From positions 62,001 through 126,000 of the forward strand of contig CALKHN010000112.1 in assembly GCA_937991535.1 (NCBI GenBank): a stretch of 64,000 nt of DNA, written 5' to 3'. The stretch comes from an uncultured Sphingobacteriales bacterium (GTDB lineage Bacteria > Bacteroidota > Bacteroidia > Chitinophagales > Chitinophagaceae). The notes under the pieces are model-generated. The model did not search any database. It was given only the letters and a program-made list of their open reading frames with translations, and had not been told where the DNA came from. Both the position numbers and the translations under genes were made by a program. Shown here piece after piece: positions 45,888 to 53,857 of this stretch (positions are counted from its first letter, which is position 1; each line of letters begins with the position of its first letter).

Positions 45888-48800
45888 TTATTGTTTCTTC
45901 GCAGTATCTTTTGCGGGTTTCTTTTTAAGCAGATCTTTAAGGGTATTTTTTACCGCTTCTTCTGTATTTTTTTTGGTATTCTCCAGCGGCTTCCCGGAGT
46001 CGGCACTGTCTTTTTTTCCACCCAAAATTTGTTTCACAGCTTCTTCTTTCAGGTCTTTTATTACCTCATTTTTTATGGCTTTGGCAGAATCCTGCAAGGT
46101 TTTTTTAGCGCTGTCTATTTTTTGCTGAGCGAAATCTGCCGCCTGCTGCTTCATATCTGCAGCGGCGTCTCCTGCCGCTTCTTTCAGATCTGTTTTGATC
46201 TGGGGATTGCTGATGGTACCCCCCATTTTTATATTCAGGTTAATGTAATCGCTGAGCTTAACCGGGATGCCTTTACTACTGGCCTGCTGTGCCAGGTTAT
46301 TGATGAGTGCGTTTCCCTGCGTACCCATCAGGCTGCGCGGCAGTTTCATGCCTATGGCATAGCTGATAGATTGATCTAACCCGTGCATGCCGCCTATTTC
46401 CATATCAATGTCCTTTACCTTTACATGAAAGGGCTGCACCAGCACTTTACCATTGGCGAACTCAAAATAAGTTTTAATATCCTTAAGCGATAGTCCGTTC
46501 AATTCCGCAACATTTAATGTTTGGGCTACTTTTTCCAAAGGAGCGAATTTTTTCAGTACACCTTCCAGCAATAATAAACTGCCCTTGCCTGTAAGGGAAC
46601 TTACCACGGGAGACATATCACTTCCCAATTTACCATTCAGCGTTAGCTGGGAATTGATAACACCCGATATGAATTTTCCAATGGGCATCAGTTGCTGAAC
46701 CGTATTGAATGCATAAAAAGTTTTTTCTACGCTCAGTTCTTTCACATCGTATGACAGGGAAATAGCAGGATGTTTTTTATCGTTTTTGGTAGCGTAAGAA
46801 CCGTTCAAACCTATCTTCCCGTCTAATGCATCCATTTGCAGATTCTTTAATGTTACCGTTTCATCCTTAATTACTACTGTTCCTCTTAAATTATTGTAAT
46901 CGGTTTTGTCGTAAGTGAGTTTATCAACATCAGCCAACAAGGTAAAAGCCACATTTTTAGGTACTGCAAATGGCTCAGCGGTAGTGGTATTGCCTGCAGC
47001 ATTGCTATCGGCTGCCGGCCCAGCAGCCTGGGAACCCATAAAATCATTCAGATTTACTTTATCGGCATGTACGCTTAAATTACCGGCAACCGGTTCATTC
47101 TTCAGCGCATAGCCGATAACGTTATCAACAGATCCGTTCGCCGTGATATGCGATCCCAGGTATTCTGCTTTTAATGTATTGAGTGTAACGTTTTTGGGAT
47201 TAAAAGTAAATGCAGCATCGCCTACCGTTATCCCGGAGGGATAATTTTTACTGGCATATTTCAGATCCGCTATATTTAATGTGCCTGCCATATTGATCCT
47301 GTCGTACGCTTCTTTATCAATATCGGCTTTGGTACCTTTAAAAGCAATGTTGGCAGAAAGCAGTCCCGATAATTGGGCGCCTGGTTCCAGCGTGGTAAAT
47401 TGTGAAGTATTGGCCAGGTTGAATTTGCCTTTTGCACTGCCATCAAAATAAAGCGTGGTAGCAGGGTTTTTAATCAATATATTAAAATCAACGGGATCAT
47501 TGCCCACTTCGATGTGAGCGGCGGGTACGTGAATAACCGTATGGTCGGCCACGCCGTCCGGGTTCTCAAATTTTATCTGGATATTACTGTTGCGAACCGG
47601 CTGTGGAAAGTCTTTGGAAGCATAGTTGAGATTGCTGATATTGATGAATCCGTTGGCAGTGAACGGACCCGGCTTTTGCCGGGAAATTACTGCCACATTT
47701 CCTTTGGCAGTGGCATCCGCGTCTATAAGCCCGGATAATTTGGTATCGCTGCTCAATTTTACAAACTGGGTTACCTGTGCAAGGTTCAATTTGCCCTTTA
47801 CCGAAGCGTCAATATACTGATCGGTAACCGGTTTCTTTAACAACAATCTGAAATCAAAAGGATCATTACCGAATTCGATATGTCCTTTGGATATGTCTAT
47901 CACTGTATTGTCCACAATACCATCAGGATTATCCACTTTTAAAGCTATCGCTATGTTTTTTACGGGTTGTGGCAGATCGGGATACTGGAAAAAGCCATCT
48001 TCTACATTTAGGTTAATATTAAAGGCGGGCATCTTCACCGCATTGTATTCTCCCTTTACAAAACCGTTGAATATGGCTTTGCCGCTGGTTTTTATTTTGG
48101 CAAAATCATTTTTATAAATAGCGGGAATCAATGACAACAATGTTTTAAACTCGGTGGAAGGCGCATCGAATTTAATATCCATTCCATAAGTGGTGTCATT
48201 TACAAACTGGAAATAGCCTTCAGTGGCGAGCTTCAGGTCGTTCAACGCAATATCATCCGTTTTAAAAGTATATTTATTAAGCTTGTTGTCTACCTGTATG
48301 TCAGCATTTAATGTCACTTTAGCATTTACCAGGTAAGGGATCTTTGTATAGGTAAATGAAACCGATTGTGCCGATGTTTGTGTTTGAAGCGTAAAAAGGT
48401 CGGCTGTAAAGTCGCCGCTGCCCGAATGGTTTACGTGAAAGATCTCGCTGCTCATATCACCGGGAATATCTGTATAGCTGATATAGCCATCGTTGATCGC
48501 ATATTTCTTAAGCTCAACATTGAAACTGCTCTCCGCTTCAGGGCCGGAGGTGGCTGTATCGGGTTTGGCAATATCCCAGTTGGCCTTGCCTTCTTTATCA
48601 ACAATAGCATGTATGCGTGGCTCATCAATGGTAACCGAATATATCTTCATTGGCCCTTTGCCAAAAAGACTCATCAGGTTCAGTGCCACATCAATTTGTT
48701 TGGCTGCAATAAGCGTATCTTTTGAAAAATCGGCTGTTCCAATTACCTGGAGGTTTTCCAGCCCCACAGCCAGCCGTGGAAAACGCCTGAACAGTGAAAT

Positions 48801-48959
48801 ATCTATGTCTTTAAAATCAACCCGGGCATTTACATTATCATTGATCTGCGTTTTGGCTATTTTTATGATCTTCCCTTTAAAAATAAACGGAAGTATAAAG
48901 GCGATGACCATCAGCGCTAGAACAACAATACCTGTTATTTTCAGAACTTTTTTTGACAT
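45888..48959 (-). CDS. AsmA-family inner-membrane/periplasmic protein
   Basis: The protein has 1023 residues. It has one N-terminal membrane helix (about 8-28), then FKGKIIKIAKTQINDNVNARVDFKDIDISLFRRFPRL, the start of the AsmA fold. Repeating beta-rich segments follow (FNINLNVEDGFFQYPDLPQP; GFINISNLNYASKDFPQP; AGTLNIADLKYASKNYPSG), then an AsmA C-terminal region (LTGKGSLLLLEGVLKKFAPLE) and a Lys/Asp-rich tail. AsmA-like proteins are thought to bridge the envelope and move lipids. It diverges from trmH and faces the tRNA-Pro promoter region. Confidence 0.85.
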   Translation of the reverse strand: MSKKVLKITGIVVLALMVIAFILPFIFKGKIIKIAKTQINDNVNARVDFKDIDISLFRRFPRLAVGLENLQVIGTADFSKDTLIAAKQIDVALNLMSLFGKGPMKIYSVTIDEPRIHAIVDKEGKANWDIAKPDTATSGPEAESSFNVELKKYAINDGYISYTDIPGDMSSEIFHVNHSGSGDFTADLFTLQTQTSAQSVSFTYTKIPYLVNAKVTLNADIQVDNKLNKYTFKTDDIALNDLKLATEGYFQFVNDTTYGMDIKFDAPSTEFKTLLSLIPAIYKNDFAKIKTSGKAIFNGFVKGEYNAVKMPAFNINLNVEDGFFQYPDLPQPVKNIAIALKVDNPDGIVDNTVIDISKGHIEFGNDPFDFRLLLKKPVTDQYIDASVKGKLNLAQVTQFVKLSSDTKLSGLIDADATAKGNVAVISRQKPGPFTANGFINISNLNYASKDFPQPVRNSNIQIKFENPDGVADHTVIHVPAAHIEVGNDPVDFNILIKNPATTLYFDGSAKGKFNLANTSQFTTLEPGAQLSGLLSANIAFKGTKADIDKEAYDRINMAGTLNIADLKYASKNYPSGITVGDAAFTFNPKNVTLNTLKAEYLGSHITANGSVDNVIGYALKNEPVAGNLSVHADKVNLNDFMGSQAAGPAADSNAAGNTTTAEPFAVPKNVAFTLLADVDKLTYDKTDYNNLRGTVVIKDETVTLKNLQMDALDGKIGLNGSYATKNDKKHPAISLSYDVKELSVEKTFYAFNTVQQLMPIGKFISGVINSQLTLNGKLGSDMSPVVSSLTGKGSLLLLEGVLKKFAPLEKVAQTLNVAELNGLSLKDIKTYFEFANGKVLVQPFHVKVKDIDMEIGGMHGLDQSISYAIGMKLPRSLMGTQGNALINNLAQQASSKGIPVKLSDYINLNIKMGGTISNPQIKTDLKEAAGDAAADMKQQAADFAQQKIDSAKKTLQDSAKAIKNEVIKDLKEEAVKQILGGKKDSADSGKPLENTKKNTEEAVKNTLKDLLKKKPAKDTAKKQ

Positions 48960-49029
48960 GATTTTCTTTTAAATAATTTGAAGCCGAAAATAACCAATTA
49001 TATTTCAGGCTATTTTAAATTTTACAAAT

Positions 49030-49620
49030 ATGACGCCAGAAAGATATCAGCGACTGATGCATGTGCTCAATAAACGCCAGAATAATCTTGCTGTTGTGCT
49101 GGAAAACGTTTTCGACCCGCATAATATATCTGCTGTGATGCGCAGTTGTGATGCAGTAGGCATACAGGATATATATGTATTGAACAGCAAAATAGCCCGG
49201 CATAAAAAATGGGGCGCAAAAAGTTCTTCCAGCGCAGCCAAATGGCTAACTATACATCAATTTACAGATACAAATGCATGCATTACTGAAATAAGAGGGA
49301 AATATGAGAAAATATTAACCACGCATTTAAGCAGCGATGCAGAAGAGATTTATGATATAGACCTTACCCGGTCTGTTGCTTTGGTTTTTGGTAATGAGCA
49401 TGCCGGCGTAAGTGATGAAATAAGAGCTCTGGCAGATGGTAATTTTATTATTCCCCAGGTGGGGATTATAAAATCTTTGAATATTTCAGTGGCATGCGCT
49501 GTTACCATTTATGAAGCATACCGGCAAAAGAAAAGAGCCGGTCATTACGATCAGCGAAATTTACCGGAAGCAAGGTTCAATGGTTTGTTAAATGAATGGG
49601 GAGTTAAAGATGAAGAATGA
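49030..49620 (+). CDS. trmH: tRNA (guanosine-2'-O)-methyltransferase TrmH-like (SpoU)
   Basis: This 196-residue SPOUT RNA methyltransferase probably modifies G18 of tRNAs. Motif 1 is LAVVLENVFDPHNISAVMRSCDAVG near 21-45, motif 2 ALVFGNEHAGVSDE near 117-130, and motif 3 IIPQVGIIKSLNISVACAV near 138-156. These are the three SpoU motifs, and the C-terminal tail is typical of TrmH. A long inverted repeat follows nine bases after its stop codon. Confidence 0.9.
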   Translation: MTPERYQRLMHVLNKRQNNLAVVLENVFDPHNISAVMRSCDAVGIQDIYVLNSKIARHKKWGAKSSSSAAKWLTIHQFTDTNACITEIRGKYEKILTTHLSSDAEEIYDIDLTRSVALVFGNEHAGVSDEIRALADGNFIIPQVGIIKSLNISVACAVTIYEAYRQKKRAGHYDQRNLPEARFNGLLNEWGVKDEE

Positions 49621-49628
49621 AAAAAAGT

Positions 49629-49721
49629 AAAAACAACAGAAAATGGAAATAGATTAAGTTTTTGAAGGGGATTAGTTAATCAGCAGCGCATATATAGCGC
49701 CCCACCATTTTCTGTTGTTTT
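49629..49721. repeat. 17-base perfect inverted repeat after trmH
   Basis: AAAACAACAGAAAATGG (49629-49645) is the exact complement of CCATTTTCTGTTGTTTT (49705-49721). Between them lie two smaller palindromes, GATTAGTTAATC and GCGCATATATAGCGC. The right arm ends in TTTT, so this could terminate trmH, encode a structured RNA, or be a non-autonomous element. Confidence 0.65.
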
Positions 49722-50323
49722 GCCAGTTGCAATGATTTATACGGACGGTTAAAATACATTGCCGTTCTTCCTTAGGGTATTGGATCGGGTGTTCGTTCAG
49801 GTTTGGTTTTTAACAGGATTAAGGTGTTTATCACGGATACCGGATTACCTGGATTATTGGATTCGGATATTGGACAGGATCATTGGATTTGTTACACAAA
49901 GAAAGCACTGTTCGCCCCGGTAAAAAATAGTGATTTATATAATAGACCGGTCATTCTTCTTCTACACCGCCGGAAATTTACGATGCAATGGGGCTAAGGC
50001 TTTCCCCTTAGACTGCCGCATGCTGCACAATTTTATGTATAACTGTATATAATACAATTATTTTCACATGCCGGGTAATTGAGTTCTGCGCGTATTTTTA
50101 ATCATGGTTTGGTAAATCTACGTGAAACGGCCATATACTCAAAAACAACAACCGCATACTAAAAATAACTGCATTTTACTTTTAATTGATATTGGATAAC
50201 AGCAGAAAGCGCTGCAAAGCATCAAATCGCCCTGAATCTGAAGATGCGGCCGGCACCCAACGAAGGAGGGCCAGCACCGCATCTGAACACAAAGCACCGG
50301 GAGCCAGATAACAAGAACCAAAT

Positions 50324-50484
50324 GTCTGAAATCCGAAGCCATAAGTTCGAAATCCGAAGGGAAGAACCAAATCACAAATCACAAAAAACAAATAAAACTT
50401 AAATCCGAAATCTTAAGCGATACATCCGAAGAATATAACGATAAACAAAAAACGAAAAACCACAAACTTCCCGGAGTCCGAAGC
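50324..50484. repeat. Seven-base phased word tract (ATCCGAA / CACAAAT words)
   Basis: ATCCGAA occurs at 50331 and 50352 and again at 50403 and 50424, each pair exactly 21 bases apart. Between them are CACAAAT (50373) and CACAAAA (50380) in register. Variation occurs mostly as substitutions with occasional phase slips of two or three bases. Confidence 0.7.
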
Positions 50485-50583
50485 AGGCTGTCAGCTACTC
50501 GTCCGCCGTGGCGGATCAGAGCCGTAAGCAAAACATCTCCGCTGATACCTGAATCTGAAAGCTAATTGCCACAACCCCAAAGC

Positions 50584-50607
50584 AAAAGACCTTCATTGCT
50601 GAAGGTC
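50584..50607 (-). terminator. Terminator of the GLPGLI-like gene
   Basis: Arms GACCTTCA (50588-50595) and TGAAGGTC (50600-50607) form an eight-base stem with a short loop, followed on the minus strand by TTTTG. Confidence 0.7.
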
Positions 50608-50638
50608 CTTACTGATTATAAATAGCCCCAAAACTTAC

Positions 50639-51499
50639 CTAATTGTTGCTCTCCCTGGCTCTCCCCGTACTACGAAACTGTTGCTGCATTTCGCTTAAAG
50701 GTTTAATGTCGTACCCTTTGGGTATCTCAAAAATTTTGTCATCTATAGCAGGGTCAAGTTCCACTTTGGTTACTTCCATGTGCATTTCAAAGCCGTTGGA
50801 ACGGCTCACGTCATAGCCCATAATAAAGCCCTCAATCTTATCGAGCCCGGCAATACCAAAACCACCCCTTTGCCCGCGCATACCTCTTCCAAAGCCGCCA
50901 CCTGTATTTCCTGCTGCAGGATAGCCCTGTGCCATTTTAAAACCGGGCGTATACCAAACAATGGTTTCATTTGTTTCTCCCTGTCTTGACTTTGTCTTTA
51001 TAATGGCTTTCTTACATTTGTACCCTGCGATTTGTTTCGTTTCATCTGTAGCAACAATTTCTGCTTCCGGGGTTATGGCATTAGAAGCATTGTTTACCGA
51101 TTGCCCGCGTGCCTGCCTTACCGAATCCATACGGCGCCGTATAGCCGCTTCATCCTCTTCGGTACTGTAAAAGCCGGTTTTACGTCCCATGGCCTCTGTG
51201 AGAGTAGTGGTCTTTTTATTCTTTTTGTCAACGATTACCGTAGTATTTCCAAAATCACTTTCATTATAGGTCTTGATCATACCGCCTTTAAAGTACACTG
51301 TGCTTTTGCTTTCCATGCCTCCGGCTGCGCCAAAGCCGGTATTACCATCTTCATCTCCGCCGGGGTCTCTGTTTATGTTTTGAGGAAAAGTAATGGCTGT
51401 TATTGATTTCACAATGGCACGTTCAAATGTTTTTTGCTGAGCAAAACTTACAGGAGCGCAACAGGTAAATATAGCGACGAATATGAATAGCCTTTTCAT
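50639..51499 (-). CDS. GLPGLI-like / DUF4412-like secreted protein
   Basis: This 286-residue protein has a signal peptide ending VSFAQ (near 20). The pattern MIKTYNESDFGNTTVIVDKKNKKTTTL, then IAGYKCKKAIIKTK and NETIVWYTPGF is shared with GLPGLI/DUF4412-type periplasmic proteins, here with Gly/Arg-rich inserts (GGGFGRGMRGQRGG). Function is unknown; relatives are found next to TonB-dependent receptors. It lies upstream of nothing on its own strand and ends at a terminator. Confidence 0.7.
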   Translation of the reverse strand: MKRLFIFVAIFTCCAPVSFAQQKTFERAIVKSITAITFPQNINRDPGGDEDGNTGFGAAGGMESKSTVYFKGGMIKTYNESDFGNTTVIVDKKNKKTTTLTEAMGRKTGFYSTEEDEAAIRRRMDSVRQARGQSVNNASNAITPEAEIVATDETKQIAGYKCKKAIIKTKSRQGETNETIVWYTPGFKMAQGYPAAGNTGGGFGRGMRGQRGGFGIAGLDKIEGFIMGYDVSRSNGFEMHMEVTKVELDPAIDDKIFEIPKGYDIKPLSEMQQQFRSTGRARESNN

Positions 51500-51567
51500 G
51501 CGAAAAGATTGTTGATCAAAGCTACAACCTAAATGCTGCCGGCTTTGTTTTGTAAGGTTAAATAAGG

Positions 51568-52761
51568 TTAATAAGTTTCAAAAAAACATACGGAGCCGCC
51601 TACCCATTCCTTGTCTTTATTGTAACGAACGCCGATCATCTTTCCCTTGCTCAAACGGGCAAGGTTAATGGCTGCATGCGGGCGGGCATCGCCATCGGGC
51701 CATACGTACATTAATCTGATCTCTGCTTTGGCGGGTATATCAGGTGTTTCTATTACATCGGCATATTTTACTTTTCGTTGCAGTATCCAGTTTTCGGGGT
51801 CTTGTATTTTTTCAATATCCGCCGTTGTAATATCAATTACCACTCCCTGTCCTGCAAAAGAAAACAGGGGTTTCAACACATAGTGGTCCAAATCGGGCGG
51901 GAGCTGTTTTACCTCGTTCAAAAAAAAAGTTTTGGGTACATAGGGGTGATGAATAAAAGGAAGCGTGAACTTGCTGATGCGGTAAAACCAGTTGGGGTGA
52001 GGTATCCATTCCACATTCCATTCCCTCGTAATGTCTATGCCATTAACGGGGCGGGATTGTGTTTTCAGATCATCAAATATCAACCGGTTGTATATTCTTT
52101 TGATCTCTGTTTTTTCCCCCTTATGAATGTAAAATAATTTTTTTTCTTCGGCTATCAGTTCTGTTATACAAACCGGCTGAATGCCTGTATAATCCTGTGT
52201 ACAATAAAAATCAACTTTTGTTTTTTGTTCATGCGGATTTATTTCAAGCAGCACCACATTTTCCGGCGCGTGTTTACCCAGCAACAACTTTTTTAGCATG
52301 GTCAAATAACTGGTTTGATCGTAGCCATTCAGGTAATGACTGTAATTTCCGGGTATGTCAAAATGCTTTTTTATTATTTCGGGATAGTATGCCTGAAAAC
52401 CAAAGAGGCTGGGAAAGCCCTGCATTTCTATGAGTTGAGGTTCCAGTTCATTGTGTTGATTGATGCAAACACCGAAATCAAAAACGATCATGTGGCTGTG
52501 TGCGCTTTCACCCGGCACGTATTCATTTTTGGGAATAGCCTTTTCCGTTATGTTTTTAAATTCAGGATCCGTAATGATATCTATGATGCTTTCGCAGGCA
52601 TCAAGCATTTTTTGAGTGAAGGGCTTATCTGCAAATACCGGGGTTTCGGCCACGCGAAATTCAATAGCGCCGGGATGAACACTATCCAGGTCTTTTAAAA
52701 ATGTTTGATACCGGTCTGTAGAGAATGCTTCATTAAATGCTTTTCGCAAATGTGGTACCAT
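51568..52761 (-). CDS. ATP-grasp-like ligase of unknown substrate
   Basis: This 397-residue soluble protein has no signal peptide. Its C-terminal part looks like an ATP-grasp core: HYVLKPLFSFAGQGVVIDI near 292 (Lys and glycine-rich loop), NWILQRKVKYADVIETP near 325 and AEIRLMYVW near 348. The N-terminal part (ELEPQLIEMQGFPSLFGFQAYY) resembles circularly permuted ATP-grasp proteins of the glutathionylspermidine-synthase type. Such enzymes join a carboxylate to an amine. It lies 36 bases after a class I glutamine amidotransferase gene on the same strand, so the two probably act together. The substrate is unknown. Confidence 0.65.
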   Translation of the reverse strand: MVPHLRKAFNEAFSTDRYQTFLKDLDSVHPGAIEFRVAETPVFADKPFTQKMLDACESIIDIITDPEFKNITEKAIPKNEYVPGESAHSHMIVFDFGVCINQHNELEPQLIEMQGFPSLFGFQAYYPEIIKKHFDIPGNYSHYLNGYDQTSYLTMLKKLLLGKHAPENVVLLEINPHEQKTKVDFYCTQDYTGIQPVCITELIAEEKKLFYIHKGEKTEIKRIYNRLIFDDLKTQSRPVNGIDITREWNVEWIPHPNWFYRISKFTLPFIHHPYVPKTFFLNEVKQLPPDLDHYVLKPLFSFAGQGVVIDITTADIEKIQDPENWILQRKVKYADVIETPDIPAKAEIRLMYVWPDGDARPHAAINLARLSKGKMIGVRYNKDKEWVGGSVCFFETY

Positions 52762-52797
52762 TGCCCGTAAGTTTACTGGGAAGATAAATATTATATA

Positions 52798-53646
52798 TTA
52801 TACTTCCGCCGTTTGCAAATGTTCCACTGCCTGGTTAAGAAAGTTGGGCAGCACATGCGAATAAGTCCAGAGTATTTTATCCGGATCATTTAACTGTTCA
52901 ATCATAGAAGCCCACTTTTCTGCTCCATGCGCGGCTATAACGCTGTTTTTCTTGTCTTCGCGTTGCAGGTACATGCTCATGCCAATGGCATCGGCTTCGG
53001 GGTGAAACTGGGTGCCGATCATATATTCATTGAAGCGAATACCCATAACCGCCCTTTCCAGCGGCACATGGGGCCTTTCTTTTTCTATGCAAAGTACAGA
53101 AGCGCCCATTTTTTTAAGCCGGTTGTGATTGGGGCTCGTTACCTGGTAATCGCGGCTGTCAACCGCATAGAAGGGGTCATTCAGCCCATCAAATACGATT
53201 TCTTCTTTGCCCTCGTTCAGCAAATGAACGGGAAATACGCCGAATGCAGTTGACCTTCTTTTGCCAACTTCGGCAAGCCGGTAATGGCGGCATATCAACT
53301 GGTAGGAATGGCAGATGAAAAAAACGTATTTTTTTTGCAGATGGCCAGGGTTATTGTTCCATGCTTCTACCTGGTTAAGCCAGTGAAAATAGGCGCTTTC
53401 CCAGGGGCTTCCCTTACTGTCTAAGGGGCTTCCCGGCCCACCACTGGAGATATAAATATCGTAAGAGATATCGGGTACTTCTAATTTTTGACGTACATCG
53501 AATTCATCCCATTCCATATCAAGGAAATTGGCTTCGCCATATTGATTCAAAATTTCCCTGATGCATCGCATGCCCTGATTAGCTACGCCTTCATATAAAT
53601 CAAGTATGGCTACTCTGATGGGCTTCCTTTCCACTAACTTCATCAT
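52798..53646 (-). CDS. Class I glutamine amidotransferase
   Basis: The 282-residue protein supplies ammonia from glutamine to a partner enzyme. It has the oxyanion segment ISSGGPGSPLD near 71, the nucleophile Cys in YVFFICHSYQL near 111 and the catalytic His-x-Glu in GTQFHPEAD near 217. The fold is that of GATase1, but it lacks a synthetase domain of its own. The gene is upstream of the ATP-grasp-like gene in a two-gene unit, suggesting ammonia delivery to that ligase, or a peptidase-like role on its product. MMK could start one codon later. Confidence 0.85.
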   Translation of the reverse strand: MMKLVERKPIRVAILDLYEGVANQGMRCIREILNQYGEANFLDMEWDEFDVRQKLEVPDISYDIYISSGGPGSPLDSKGSPWESAYFHWLNQVEAWNNNPGHLQKKYVFFICHSYQLICRHYRLAEVGKRRSTAFGVFPVHLLNEGKEEIVFDGLNDPFYAVDSRDYQVTSPNHNRLKKMGASVLCIEKERPHVPLERAVMGIRFNEYMIGTQFHPEADAIGMSMYLQREDKKNSVIAAHGAEKWASMIEQLNDPDKILWTYSHVLPNFLNQAVEHLQTAEV

Positions 53647-53857
53647 GCAAATGTAATATTTTTTGAAATTGTCTCTTTGCCGGAAGTAATCTTGTTATGC
53701 GGTCAGAGTGGAAATTATTTTCACCGTCCATGCGGGTTCGGGGATTTAATTTTGATGGTATTCCTATAGTTTAACATTGGCATAAAAAACGTAGTTTAGT
53801 TTAGAAAAGCACAGCCTGCTGTATACTAATAAAACAACACAACAAAAACAATTCAAC

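Larger units (their letters stand above)
49621..50638. other. 1-kb gene-free spacer rich in short words and hairpins
   Basis: No convincing coding frame exists here; the frames present are short and compositionally poor. The first part holds a 17-base inverted repeat (49629-49721). The middle (49835-49890) has GGAT words spaced about seven bases. The later part (50324-50484) has a long seven-base-phased stretch. A hairpin near 50499-50514 (TCCGCC/GGCGGA) and a terminator for the GLPGLI-like gene close it. Confidence 0.55.

Noticed and set aside
49803..49997. 64-codon open frame in the 1-kb spacer
   Set aside because: It overlaps the GGAT word tract, has no family features and no start signal; open by chance.
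50324..50484. CRISPR array from the regular words
   Set aside because: Unit is only seven bases, words vary and there are no unique spacers or cas genes.
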